Shown: positions 18,064-27,042 of the stretch, one piece after another
Numbering within the stretch: position 1 is the first letter of the stretch
Layout: each line of letters opens with the position of its first letter
Notes under the pieces: model-generated
Database searches by the model: none
What the model saw: only the letters and a program-made list of their open reading frames with translations
What the model was told of the DNA's origin: nothing
Source: Cutibacterium namnetense
GTDB lineage: Bacteria > Actinomycetota > Actinomycetes > Propionibacteriales > Propionibacteriaceae
Direction of reading: 5' to 3'
Assembly: GCF_001642025.1 (NCBI RefSeq)
Contig: NZ_LWHO01000002.1
Coordinates: 109,810-173,809 of the forward strand
Length of the DNA stretch: 64,000 nt
Program-made: the position numbers and the translations under genes

Positions 18064-18801
18064 GTGAAAGCTGCGGCACAGGATCAGTGGAAGCTTCTGG
18101 ACCTTGCTCAGACTGATCGGCGGATCGCTCAAGCAGAGCATCGTCGTCGGACTCTGCCCGAGTTGGCCGAACTCAAGGACCTTGCAGTGCAGCGGCGAAC
18201 GCTTGCGGAGGAGGTCGTCGCTAAGTCCACCGCTCTATCGGACGCCAAAATGGAGCAGGAACGTATCGAGGGCGACCTCGAACCAGCTCGCGCCCGAATG
18301 GAGCGTAACCAGAAAACCGTGGATGCGGGCACCATCACCGACCATAAAGCGTTGCGCGGCCTGACCGAGGAAATCGAGCACCTAGGGCGGCGCATCTCTC
18401 GACTGGAGGACGCCGAGCTTGAGGCTATGCAGGCCGTCGAGGATGCCGAGAGGGCCCACGCCGACGCTGATCGACGCCGCATCGAGCTCGACGGGCACAT
18501 CCGCACCGTGCTGGTTTCCCGCGACGCTGGTCTCAAAGAGATTGACGAGGGATTGAGCGAACTGCGACGGGTTCGTCAGACTCAGGCTGGTGGTGTTCCG
18601 GCTGACCTCTTGAAGCTGTACGAACTGCTGCGCGAGCGTACCGGCATGGGATGCGCAAAGCTCGTGCACGGAGTTTGTGAAGGATGCGGCATCGCCGCCA
18701 CTGCCGCTGACCTGCGCAGTTATGCGGCGGCTGGCGACGATGAAGTGGTGCGATGCGAGGAATGCGATCGCATCTTAGTGCGTACCGGGGAGTCCATCTG
18801 A
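18064..18801 (+). CDS. CdsZ-like coiled-coil zinc-ribbon (C4-type, DUF164) protein
   Basis: This 245-residue protein has a long antiparallel coiled coil (about residues 10-170, rich in Glu/Arg/Ala) and a C-terminal zinc ribbon with C205xxC208 and C231xxC234. I chose GTG 18064 because GGAGGC lies just upstream; the frame runs open to 17947 without a good start. The family is widespread in actinobacteria, often beside rnpB, RNase H or NIF3 genes, and its role is poorly defined. Here rnpB follows after about 55 bases, and NIF3 is 16 kb away. Confidence 0.88.
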   Translation: MKAAAQDQWKLLDLAQTDRRIAQAEHRRRTLPELAELKDLAVQRRTLAEEVVAKSTALSDAKMEQERIEGDLEPARARMERNQKTVDAGTITDHKALRGLTEEIEHLGRRISRLEDAELEAMQAVEDAERAHADADRRRIELDGHIRTVLVSRDAGLKEIDEGLSELRRVRQTQAGGVPADLLKLYELLRERTGMGCAKLVHGVCEGCGIAATAADLRSYAAAGDDEVVRCEECDRILVRTGESI

Positions 18802-18856
18802 GGTTTCTGTGGCACCGTGTGGCGGTAGTACCGAGATATCCGTAGAATTGGCGCCC

Positions 18857-19239
18857 GGACGAGCCATCCGGGTGATCGCGGCAGCGCTAAGTTGTCGAGG
18901 AAAGTCCGGGCTCCATAGAGCAGGGTGGTGGGTAACGCCCACCCGGGGTGACCCGCGGGAAAGTGCCACAGAGAACAGACTGCCGGTTTCGAGCCGGTGA
19001 GGGTGAAACGGCGGGGTAAGAGCCCACCGCGTCATCGGTGACGGTGACGGCATGGCAAACCCCACCTGGAGCAAGGCCAAGAAGACCGTGAGGTCGCGGA
19101 CGTGTTTGAGGGCTGCTCGCTCGAGCGTTCGGGTAGGTCGCGCAGCCAAGAGGCTGAAGGACACCAGCAATGGTGTTCACAGATGGATGGTCACCGGCCC
19201 GACAGGGCTACAGAACCCGGCTTATAGGATGGCTCGTCC
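18857..19239 (+). ncRNA. rnpB: RNase P RNA (rnpB), bacterial type A
   Basis: This is the catalytic RNA that matures tRNA 5' ends, about 383 bases. The perfect 13-bp P1 helix pairs 18857-18869 with 19227-19239. The universally conserved GAGGAAAGTCCGGGCTCC (CRI/P4 strand) follows at about 18896-18913. The ACAGAGAACAGACTGCCGG block and the 3' AGAACCCGGCTTATAG block (near 19212-19227) are also present. Ends are set by P1 and may be a few bases off. It follows the CdsZ gene directly. Confidence 0.95.
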
Positions 19240-19430
19240 CCATACTTCTAGCTGTAACAGTGAGTTTGGCCGGGCTAAGTGGGTTTGTGCCAACGCCGTC
19301 GTAGGTGTTGTTTTCTAGGTCGAGTTCGGGTAGGTCGCCGCAACTGTGCTGTTGACGGTGTCCGTTCCTGCCCACAACATTCATGGTGGCGTTCCACCGC
19401 CGGTATACGAAGGTGGTGCTAGGATCCTCG

Positions 19431-19591
19431 CGTCAGGTTGCTGGTGACCACACCAGCGCTGGAATCCGGTGAAAGGCCGGAGCTGACGCGCAGCGGTGTG
19501 ACTGATCCGCCCCGACTCGAACCACTGGTGCCACGCGCACTGGGAAGGTGCCGGGAATGGAGACGAAGTCGAGCCCGAAGACCACCTGACG
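19431..19591 (+). promoter_or_regulatory. Cobalamin (AdoCbl) riboswitch
   Basis: A leader of about 160 bases shows B12-box features. An 8-bp closing stem pairs CGTCAGGT (19431-19438) with ACCTGACG (19584-19591). Inside are GGAATCCGGTGAAAGGCCGGAGCTG, a variant GCGCAGCGGTGTGACTG core, GCCACGCGCACTGGGAAGGTGC, and GACGAAGTCGAGCCCGAAGACC near the 3' end. It sits 53 bases before an ABC uptake operon. By analogy, B12 binding would reduce expression of that operon, which predicts a corrinoid or cobalt-related substrate. Confidence 0.9.
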
Positions 19592-19644
19592 ACGTCCTGT
19601 TGTTGCCCGGCCGCGCACGCCGATCACAGAAAGCTGGTTTCGCC

Positions 19645-20661
19645 ATGCATGCCACCCCGATGCCCCTTCGTCGAGCCGTCGTGGTATCGATGCTCCCCGC
19701 CGTCATGCTGGCCGGATGTGCCGGTGCCCCCAAGGATTCATCGGCTCCGTCGTCGTCGACGTCGACATCCCAGTCCGACGCTGGACCCATCACCATCACC
19801 AACTGTGGCCAGAAGGTCGCCCTCAACAAGCCAGCCACCCGGGCTGTGACTCTCAACCAGGGGGCTACCGAAGATGTGCTGGCTATCGGTGGTGAATCCA
19901 AACTCGCCGGGACTGCGTATCTTGACAGCGAGATCCCGGAGAAATGGAAGAAGGCTTACAACTCGGTCAAGGTGCTGTCCAAAAAGTACCCGCCTAAGGA
20001 GATCTTTCTGTCTGCTAAGCCCGATCTGGCCGTGTCCTCGTATTCGAGCGCTTTCACCGACAAAGCGGTGGGAACACGCGAAGAGTTAAAGAAGCAGGGA
20101 ATCGCCACGTATATCAGCCCCTTTGGATGTCCCAAGGGGACTCCCTCAGCCGAGGCCACTTGGGAGAACGTGTGGAAAGAAATGGCAGAGGTCGGGACCC
20201 TCATCGGGAGTAAGGATGCCGCCGATAAGGTCATCGCTGAACAGCGCAAGTCCCTCAAGGAGATCACCAGTAACAAGCATGGCAGTGGAACCTCGATCGT
20301 GTGGTTCGACTCGGGTGACAAGGTTCCGTTCATCGGTGCTGGCCATGGCGGCCCGCAGCTGCTCATGGATGCCGTTGGGGCCAGGAATCTTTTTGCCAGC
20401 CTCGATGGAGGCTGGGCTGACGGTTCATGGGAGAAGATCGTTGGTTCTAACCCCGATGTCATCGTCGTTGCAGACGCCGACTGGTCGACGGCCAAGGACA
20501 AGATCGCTTATCTGAAGAAGGATCCCGTTCTCAGCCAGATGAAGGCGGTCAAGGAAAACAAGTTCGTCACCGTGCCGTTTTCGCAGAGCACCCCTGGGGC
20601 TGAGCTGATTGATGGAGCGAAAACCCTCAACGAGGGACTGGCCAAGGTCACCGGGAAGTGA
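19645..20661 (+). CDS. btuF: Substrate-binding lipoprotein of cobalamin-type ABC importer (BtuF-like)
   Basis: This 338-residue protein has a lipoprotein signal (VMLAGCAG, Cys25) and a Ser/Thr-rich linker. A periplasmic-binding fold of the TroA/BtuF class follows, with motifs such as TRAVTLNQGATEDVLAIGG and KPDLAVSS. ATG 19645 is the first good start after the riboswitch; ATG 19660 is a second option. Its stop overlaps the permease (GTGA). The riboswitch points to cobalamin or another corrinoid as ligand; iron-siderophore binding is the alternative for this fold. Confidence 0.88.
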   Translation: MHATPMPLRRAVVVSMLPAVMLAGCAGAPKDSSAPSSSTSTSQSDAGPITITNCGQKVALNKPATRAVTLNQGATEDVLAIGGESKLAGTAYLDSEIPEKWKKAYNSVKVLSKKYPPKEIFLSAKPDLAVSSYSSAFTDKAVGTREELKKQGIATYISPFGCPKGTPSAEATWENVWKEMAEVGTLIGSKDAADKVIAEQRKSLKEITSNKHGSGTSIVWFDSGDKVPFIGAGHGGPQLLMDAVGARNLFASLDGGWADGSWEKIVGSNPDVIVVADADWSTAKDKIAYLKKDPVLSQMKAVKENKFVTVPFSQSTPGAELIDGAKTLNEGLAKVTGK

Positions 20662-21692
20662 GCCGCTGGCGCAGTTGGTTCGTGCTCGGCATCGTCGTTG
20701 CTGCCCTGATTGGCAGTGTCCTGGTGGTCTTGGGGATCGGGGCGGTTCGGGTTCCGGTCTCCGACGTCGCGCGGGTAGTGGCGCGACGCTTCCGGCTTAT
20801 TGAAGGGGCTGACGTTACGGTCCTCAACGACCAGATCGTCTGGCAGATGAGGGCCCCGCGCGTCATCGGATCGATGGCTGTCGGTGCCTTGTTGGCGATG
20901 TGTGGCGCGGTACTGCAGACCCTCACTGGCAACGACCTGGCTGATCCGTATCTACTCGGTATCTCCAGTGGTGCGTCGGTGGGAGCGGTATTCGTCCTGG
21001 TTGTCGGGATTTCCAGCACCCTCGGGCAGTCGGTCCTCATGGCTCTAGCCTCTTTCGTCGGTGCCGTTGGGGCCTTGGTCATGGTGCTGACGATGGCCAC
21101 GGGCAGATCAGGGGAGTTGCCTGCCGGCCGGACGATCTTGGCCGGTGTGGCCGTCGGCCAGTTGTGCGGAGCAGCAGTCTCGGTCATGATCATGGTCTTC
21201 GGGGAGTCGAATGCGGCTCGTTCGGCTCTGTCCTGGACCCTCGGATCATTCGCAGGGCTGAGGTGGGGATCGACGATCACACTGGTTGTCGCAACCGTGC
21301 CGGCGCTGATCTTCGGGATAGCTTTGTGCCACGTCCTTGACGCTTTCGCATTTGGAGACGTCAGTGCGATGTCGTTGGGGGTCCCGGTGAACACTGTCCG
21401 CTGGGCAATCATGGTCAGCACCGCCCTGTTGACCGCCCTCAGCGTGGCCTTCGCCGGGCCCATCGGCTTCGTCGGGCTCACGGTTCCCCATATTGTGAGG
21501 TTCTGGACCGGGCCGCGTCACGCCCGTCTTCTGCCGGCATCTGCCCTGGCCGGAGCGCTGCTTATGGCGTGGTCAGACACCGCCGCACGGTGTCTGCGTC
21601 CTGACACCGAGATCCCAGTGGGCGTCATCACCGCAATCGTCGGGGCGCCGGTGCTTGTTGTGCTTTTGCGTCGACAGGCCTCGAAATCATGA
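20658..21692 (+). CDS. btuC: FecCD/BtuC-type ABC transporter permease
   Basis: This 344-residue permease has about ten hydrophobic segments. The family blocks RVPRVIGSMAVG-like (MRAPRVIGSMAVGALLAMCG), GNDLADPYLLGISSGASVGA and GPIGFVGLTVPHIVR are all present. The GTG start overlaps the lipoprotein stop, and the gene ends in an ATGA overlap with the ATPase. It should transport the substrate delivered by the upstream lipoprotein. Confidence 0.95.
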   Translation: MSRWRSWFVLGIVVAALIGSVLVVLGIGAVRVPVSDVARVVARRFRLIEGADVTVLNDQIVWQMRAPRVIGSMAVGALLAMCGAVLQTLTGNDLADPYLLGISSGASVGAVFVLVVGISSTLGQSVLMALASFVGAVGALVMVLTMATGRSGELPAGRTILAGVAVGQLCGAAVSVMIMVFGESNAARSALSWTLGSFAGLRWGSTITLVVATVPALIFGIALCHVLDAFAFGDVSAMSLGVPVNTVRWAIMVSTALLTALSVAFAGPIGFVGLTVPHIVRFWTGPRHARLLPASALAGALLMAWSDTAARCLRPDTEIPVGVITAIVGAPVLVVLLRRQASKS

Positions 21693-22486
21693 CAGCGGTG
21701 ACGACGTCAGCGGTGTTGAGGGCCGATAATCTTGGCTGGGGCGTGGACGGAAAGACGATCCTGTCAGGGGTCAGCATGGAAGTTCGGCCCCAGATGATGA
21801 CGATGATTATCGGCCTCAACGGATCGGGCAAGACCACCCTGCTTCACCTGCTTGCGGGGCTGCGCAAGCCCGGCAAGGGACGAGTGTGGTTGGGGGAGCG
21901 TGACCTCGCCCGGATCGGTGGCAAGGAGCGCTCCGCAATGATGGCGCTGTTGGAACAGAATCCGTCGGCCCATGTCGAGCTGACGGTGCGCGACGTCGTC
22001 CAGCTTGGCCGCATCCCGCATCTAGGTCGATGGCGGATGGGCAATCTCACCCGCAGACAGGGACATGACGATGACGTTGTCGACAAAGCGATGGTAACGA
22101 CCGGGGTTAGTGAACTCACTGATAGGGCATGGTCGTCCTTGTCGGGAGGGGAGAGACAACGGGTACAGCTGGCTCGTGCCCTGGCCCAGGAGCCCGAGAT
22201 CTTGTTCCTCGACGAGCCGACGAACCATCTTGATCTACCCCACCAAATCGATCTCCTGCAGCGGGTCCGAGGGCTCGGCTTGACGACGATCACCGTTATC
22301 CACGACCTCGACCTGGCTGCCGCGTATGCTGACGATCTCATCGTGCTCGACTCGGGTCGCATGGTTGCTAACGGGCCGGCGAGCGAGGTGCTGACCCCTG
22401 GCCTCGTCCGTGACCACTTCGGTGTTGAGGGCGAGGTCTGGTCCTCCTCGAGACGCGGTTTCACCTGGAGCGGACTGCACTCATGA
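21689..22486 (+). CDS. btuD: ABC transporter ATP-binding protein (BtuD/FecE type)
   Basis: This 265-residue ATPase has Walker A GLNGSGKTT, Q-loop region MALLEQNP, signature LSGGERQR, Walker B ILFLDEPTNHLD and switch His in VIHDLDLAA. It energises the upstream FecCD-type permease. ATG 21689 overlaps the permease stop, and its own stop overlaps the next gene. All four genes after the riboswitch are thus translationally linked. Confidence 0.95.
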   Translation: MTAVTTSAVLRADNLGWGVDGKTILSGVSMEVRPQMMTMIIGLNGSGKTTLLHLLAGLRKPGKGRVWLGERDLARIGGKERSAMMALLEQNPSAHVELTVRDVVQLGRIPHLGRWRMGNLTRRQGHDDDVVDKAMVTTGVSELTDRAWSSLSGGERQRVQLARALAQEPEILFLDEPTNHLDLPHQIDLLQRVRGLGLTTITVIHDLDLAAAYADDLIVLDSGRMVANGPASEVLTPGLVRDHFGVEGEVWSSSRRGFTWSGLHS

Positions 22487-23109
22487 CAACACGTATCGCA
22501 GTATCCCTACGGTGGGACGACGCCATCGGCATGGACGAAGTCATGGCCCAGCAGGTGCTAGCTGATTACACCGCTCACCTGCAGGGCCCCGGTCCGGCGC
22601 TCATTGATGTCCTCGACTCGATCGATGACACCCGAATCGAGGTCGTCGGGTGGAGTAGCGAGGACGGGCCTGTGCCGCTGTCCTGGTTGCGCCGGGTGGC
22701 AGGGCAGTGGGTTCGTGACCATGCGGGCGGGCCGAGCGTCGTCGTCCATGCTGGGACGGTGCGGCCTGGGCAGGCGGTATCGGATGAGTGGCGAACCGTC
22801 ACCGGCTCCGAGGCTCCATTGCGCAATCCGGCCTGGCAGGAGTTCCCGCCCTTCCGGCACCACCTGCTGGCATGCCGTGGGCCCCGCTGCAATGCGGCCG
22901 GAGCAGCCGATCTGCACGCCCGGCTGGAGGACAAGCTAGCTCGTGCTCATGCCCTCGACACGGAGGTCCTCATTACGGTGACTGGGTGCATGTTCCCTTG
23001 TAACCATGCCCCGCTGGTCGTCGTGTGGCCAGACGGCAGGTGCATCCAGCTGACCGATGACAACCTCGACCGTATCGTCGCTGAACTCATCGGGTCCTCC
23101 CGTCAGTGA
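22483..23109 (+). CDS. (2Fe-2S) ferredoxin-like domain protein in cobalamin-regulated operon
   Basis: This 208-residue cytoplasmic protein has an N-terminal half of about 120 residues that I do not recognise. Its C-terminal half resembles a thioredoxin-fold [2Fe-2S] ferredoxin: the four Cys are in HHLLACRGPRCNAAG and VTGCMFPCNHAPL, with the typical VVVWPDG strand. It is the last gene of the riboswitch-led operon and overlaps the ATPase gene by four bases. Such domains occur next to corrinoid genes. A role in reducing or handling the imported corrinoid, or a metal, is inference only. Confidence 0.8.
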   Translation: MTTRIAVSLRWDDAIGMDEVMAQQVLADYTAHLQGPGPALIDVLDSIDDTRIEVVGWSSEDGPVPLSWLRRVAGQWVRDHAGGPSVVVHAGTVRPGQAVSDEWRTVTGSEAPLRNPAWQEFPPFRHHLLACRGPRCNAAGAADLHARLEDKLARAHALDTEVLITVTGCMFPCNHAPLVVVWPDGRCIQLTDDNLDRIVAELIGSSRQ

Positions 23110-23146
23110 CGGATGTGCCCGATAGGCAAGGTGTCACTACGCCGGG

Positions 23147-23362
23147 TCAGCAACACTGCGCCGGTGGATTACGGTCCTGGCGATCGCACTGGTCGCGCCA
23201 GAACGTCTTCTCTGGCATCGGGGTGTGTCCGGTGCGTCGGCACCACTGCAGGTAGTTGTCGTAGGCGTCGGCGCCGGTGACGCCGCGCACCCACCGTCTC
23301 AGGGACAACCAGCATCGTCGCCACAATGAATCGGCGGGTTGATGTCGGGGCGCGGCGGTCAC
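23147..23362 (-). CDS. YbdD/YjiX family small protein (DUF466), CstA partner
   Basis: This 71-residue protein belongs to the small family encoded after cstA in many bacteria. The YDNYLQWCRRTGHTPM core and the Cys-Cys C-terminus are characteristic. GTG 23362 has AAGGAG five bases upstream. It would normally be coupled to cstA, whose restored frame would overlap this start as GTGA. The family is thought to work with CstA peptide/pyruvate transporters, probably at the membrane. Confidence 0.85.
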   Translation of the reverse strand: MTAAPRHQPADSLWRRCWLSLRRWVRGVTGADAYDNYLQWCRRTGHTPMPEKTFWRDQCDRQDRNPPAQCC

Positions 23363-23449
23363 GCGTGCTCCTTGTCCTTGTGGACACTTTCCAGATCAAG
23401 GTCAGGGTGCTTCTCGTAGAAGGCGTCCCACTCAGCCTGAAGATCCCTC

Positions 23450-25642
23450 TCAGCCTTGGTGGATGAGACCACTGGGAGCAAAGATCGTCGAAGCCTTGGC
23501 CGGATCCTCGGTGTCGATGATGTTGCGGCCTCGTAGCGCCTGGACGGTTCGACTACAAGCCACGATCATGACGATGAGGGTACAGACGACGAAGATGATC
23601 GACATCGTTCCCTGAATGGCGGTATTGCCGACGACGGTGTGCATCTGGTCAATGTTTTTGGCCTGCCCCAGCGAGGCTTGGCCGGCGGCGATGGCTCGCT
23701 TGTAAGTCATGTGATTGGCCCAGTAACCGATTTTCGGGTCTGGGGAGAAGATCTTCAACCAGGATCCGTAAACCGTAATAATGGCGGTGAAGAGCATCGG
23801 TACGAAGATGATGAGCAGCCGCCACTTGTGACCAGCCCGGGCGAAGACCACCAAGCAGATCGACAAGGCGACAGCTGCCAACAGCTGGTTAGCGATGCCG
23901 AAGAGCGGGAAGAGAGTGTTGATGCCACCCAGCGGGTCAGTGACGCCCATGAGGAGGATCGAGCCCCAGCCAGCAACCATGATCGCGGTGGTCAGCCAGG
24001 AGCCAATCTTCCACGAGTGATCCTGGAGACGTGGCCAGAAGTTTCCCAGCGCATCGGAGAGCATGAACCTGGCGACACGGGTACCTGCGTCGACCGAGGT
24101 GAGGATGAACAAGGCTTCGAACATGATCGCGAAGTGGTACCAGAAGCTCATCATGGCTTCGCCACCAAAGATCTTGTGCATGATCGTCGCTAGACCAACG
24201 GCCAGGGTGGGGGCCCCGCCAGTCCGGCTGACGATCGACGTTTCGCCGACGAGTTTAGCCGTCGTCGTCAGCGCGTTGGCGTCAGCGTGCACGCCCGATA
24301 GGCCGAGGGAGTTGACGTAAGCCACGGCAGACTGGACGGTATTCCCGGTAGCGCCGGCTGGGGAGTTCATGGCGAAATAGATGCCACGATCCACCGACAG
24401 GGCAGCCACTAGAGCCATAATCGCTACGAAAGACTCCATGAGCATGCCGCCGTAGCCGATGAGACGCGCCTGGGACTCTTTCTCGATGAGTTTCGGGGTG
24501 GTTCCAGAGGAGATCGTGGCGTGGAATCCTGATAACGCTCCACACGCGATCGTTACGAAAAGGAACGGGAAGAGCTTGCCAGAGAACACCGGGCCCGCTC
24601 CGGTGGTGGCATACACCGTCATGGCTGGCACATGGATGATCGGGCGGACGATGACGATCGAGACCGCCAACATCGCGATGACGCCGACCTTCATGAAGGT
24701 GGACAGGTAGTCGCGAGGTGCCAGCAGCATCCAGACGGGGAGCACTGCGGCGATGAACCCGTAGATGATGATGGCCCAGGCCAAAAACGGCTTGCTCAAG
24801 TGCAGAGCACTGGCAACGGCAGTGTTTTCGATCCAGGCCCCCGAGGCGATGGCTAGCACTAGTAGGACGATGCCGATGATCGAGACTTCAAGTACTTTGC
24901 CGGGGCGCAGATAACGCAGGTAGAAGCCCATGAGTAAGGCGATCGGGATGGTCAGGCCGACGCTCCATACGCCCCACGAGGAAGCGGCCAGGGAGTTGAC
25001 AACGACCATGGCCAGGATGGCCACGATGATGAGCATGATTGTCAGGGTGGCGATGAGTGCTGCGATCCCCCCGAAGCGACCTAACTCGTCCTTGGCCGGC
25101 TGGCCGAGGGACCGTCCGCCGCGTCTCATCGAGATGACGAGAACGAGGTAGTCCTGGACGGCGCCTGCAAGGATGACGCCGACGATGATCCAGATCGTGC
25201 TTGGGAGATAGCCCATCTGGGCTGAGAGCACCGGGCCGACGAGGGGACCGGCGCCAGCGATGGCGGCGAAATGGCGGCCATAGAGGATGCGGCGATCCGT
25301 GGGGACGAAATCCCGGCCATTGTAGTCGTACTCCGCTGGGGTGGCTCGGCTATCGTCGGGATGGACGAGCTTGTCCTGGATGTACTTGGCGTAGAACCGG
25401 TAGCCGATGAAGTACGAACCGACGGCCGCGAAGACGAACCAGATGCCGTTAACCGTTTCGCCGCGTCGTATGGCGAGCATCCACCAGCCCAGCCCGGCGA
25501 CCGCGGAGATGAGGATCCAGATGGTCACGCGCAGTGGTGTCCATCGTTGCTGACGGGCTCGCTCCTCGTCCGACAGGCTGACAGGGGGCATACCTTCGGG
25601 AATGTCTGAGTGCTTATACCTATGAGGTGGGACGGTGCCCAT
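23450..25642 (-). CDS. cstA: CstA family carbon-starvation/peptide or pyruvate transporter (3' end apparently frameshifted)
   Basis: This large membrane protein of 730 residues has many spans. The conserved CstA blocks are HFAAIAGAGPLVGPVLSAQMGYLPS near residue 125 and a GFHATISSGTTPK segment. ATG 25642 has GGAGG five bases upstream. The stop at 23450 is suspicious. A second frame continues from the same point with coding-like sequence (KAERDLQAEWDAFYEKHPDLD...) to a TGA at 23359-23361 that overlaps the next gene's GTG as GTGA. Dropping one base of CCC near 23474-23476 would join the frames into a 760-residue protein. Most membrane spans are intact, so function may survive. Confidence 0.93.
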   Translation of the reverse strand: MGTVPPHRYKHSDIPEGMPPVSLSDEERARQQRWTPLRVTIWILISAVAGLGWWMLAIRRGETVNGIWFVFAAVGSYFIGYRFYAKYIQDKLVHPDDSRATPAEYDYNGRDFVPTDRRILYGRHFAAIAGAGPLVGPVLSAQMGYLPSTIWIIVGVILAGAVQDYLVLVISMRRGGRSLGQPAKDELGRFGGIAALIATLTIMLIIVAILAMVVVNSLAASSWGVWSVGLTIPIALLMGFYLRYLRPGKVLEVSIIGIVLLVLAIASGAWIENTAVASALHLSKPFLAWAIIIYGFIAAVLPVWMLLAPRDYLSTFMKVGVIAMLAVSIVIVRPIIHVPAMTVYATTGAGPVFSGKLFPFLFVTIACGALSGFHATISSGTTPKLIEKESQARLIGYGGMLMESFVAIMALVAALSVDRGIYFAMNSPAGATGNTVQSAVAYVNSLGLSGVHADANALTTTAKLVGETSIVSRTGGAPTLAVGLATIMHKIFGGEAMMSFWYHFAIMFEALFILTSVDAGTRVARFMLSDALGNFWPRLQDHSWKIGSWLTTAIMVAGWGSILLMGVTDPLGGINTLFPLFGIANQLLAAVALSICLVVFARAGHKWRLLIIFVPMLFTAIITVYGSWLKIFSPDPKIGYWANHMTYKRAIAAGQASLGQAKNIDQMHTVVGNTAIQGTMSIIFVVCTLIVMIVACSRTVQALRGRNIIDTEDPAKASTIFAPSGLIHQG

Positions 25643-25900
25643 GGCGACCTCCAGTTGTCATTCAGTCCCCATCGTGTGGCGGGACCATGTGACGCGACCG
25701 TGCGGTGGGAATGAGGATGGTGTCGCCCATCCTTGAGTTCGACAAATCCGATGAAAAGGCTACGCCATCGAGATCTCTCGGGTATCGCTAGGTCGTCATC
25801 TTCTGTTGGTCGCCAGGATCAGTGTCGCCGCTCCCCATTCCCTGCCCCGGCGATACAGCGAGTTTGTTGACGCCGGGCAGCTGTCAGACCTTGAGGATTG

Positions 25901-26788
25901 TCAGTCCAAGGTGGTGAGGATCCGCGCTCGATCTTTCTCGACGACGAGGGTTTGCTCGAACTGGGCGCACCGCGAACCGTCATTGGTAAGGACTGTCCAG
26001 CCGTCGTCCCATTGATGGTTGGACTGGTCTCCCAGGGTGAGCATTGGCTCGATGGTCAGTGTCATGCCCTCCTCAAGGGTGACGTCATAGCGCGGCTCGT
26101 CATAGTGGAAGACGATGAGACCGGAGTGGAAGGCGCTGTGGACGCCGTGGCCGGTGTAGTCACGTACGACGCCGTGGCCGAAACGCTTGGCATAGTTCTC
26201 GATGATCCGTCCGATGATGGAGATCGAGCGGCCGGGTTTAACGGCCTTGATGGCCCGGTTCATGGCCTGCTGGGTATGTTCGATGAGGTCCAGGGATGCT
26301 TGGTCGACGTCGCCGCAGCCGAAGGTGTAGCAGTTGTCGCCGTGCACACCGTTCTTGTAAGCGGTGACGTCGATCTTGACGATATCGCCGTCCTCCAGCG
26401 GGCGGGAGTCAGGAATGCCGTGGCAGATCACTTCGTTGACACTGGTGCAACACGACTTTGGGTAATTGCGGTAGTCGAGGGTCGATGGGTAGGCGCCGTG
26501 GTCGCACATGTATTCGTGAGCGATGCGGTCGAGTTCGTCGGTGGTGACTCCGGGGGCTACGGCTTTTCCGGCCTCGTGCATGGCACCACAAGCGATTCGG
26601 CCGGCCTCTTCCATGGCTGCGATCGTCTCGGCTGACTGCACGTGGGAGCCGTCATAGGTTTCCGGGACGTCGCCCAGTCCGACGTAGGGGGGACGGGCAA
26701 TGTTGCCGGGGACGTGACGACGAGGACTCTGGGGATACGACTTGATGGCACTCACGTCGGCCCAGTCTAGGTCGTGTGAATCTGCCAC
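25901..26788 (-). CDS. map: Methionine aminopeptidase, type I
   Basis: This enzyme removes initiator Met from nascent proteins; 295 residues. The metal ligands are visible as D140 (KIDVTAYK) and D151 (GVHGDNC), His in [10 protein letters not shown], and Glu in LTIEPML and FEQTLVV. An N-terminal extension of about 45 residues with prolines precedes the core, as in some actinobacterial MapB proteins. The gene stands alone: 258 bases follow to cstA and 254 bases lie upstream, with no other gene seen in either. Confidence 0.96.
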   Translation of the reverse strand: MADSHDLDWADVSAIKSYPQSPRRHVPGNIARPPYVGLGDVPETYDGSHVQSAETIAAMEEAGRIACGAMHEAGKAVAPGVTTDELDRIAHEYMCDHGAYPSTLDYRNYPKSCCTSVNEVICHGIPDSRPLEDGDIVKIDVTAYKNGVHGDNCYTFGCGDVDQASLDLIEHTQQAMNRAIKAVKPGRSISIIGRIIENYAKRFGHGVVRDYTGHGVHSAFHSGLIVFHYDEPRYDVTLEEGMTLTIEPMLTLGDQSNHQWDDGWTVLTNDGSRCAQFEQTLVVEKDRARILTTLD

Positions 26789-27042
26789 GGTCCGTGCCTG
26801 TCTTGTTCGTCTACAAATGCCACGTAGATATCAGGGGCGGTGCAGGGCATCAAAAATTTCTGCTGACGTCGGGTGGTCCAGCGCCTTATCGCTGCGCCCG
26901 GTGGGTTCGCCAGTGAACGGCACCTGGGGTCGGGCTCGATAGTGTTTGCGGGGCGTCATTCCCCCAGGTAGGCAGGGCGACCAGGAGGGCAATGTCCAAC
27001 GTCACCACCATGATCCACGCTTCAACGACGAGGATTGAACCG

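Noticed and set aside
25898..26635. 245-codon open frame antisense to the methionine aminopeptidase gene
   Set aside because: It lies wholly inside a gene with all catalytic residues, and its translation looks like low-complexity valine/glycine-rich shadow sequence.
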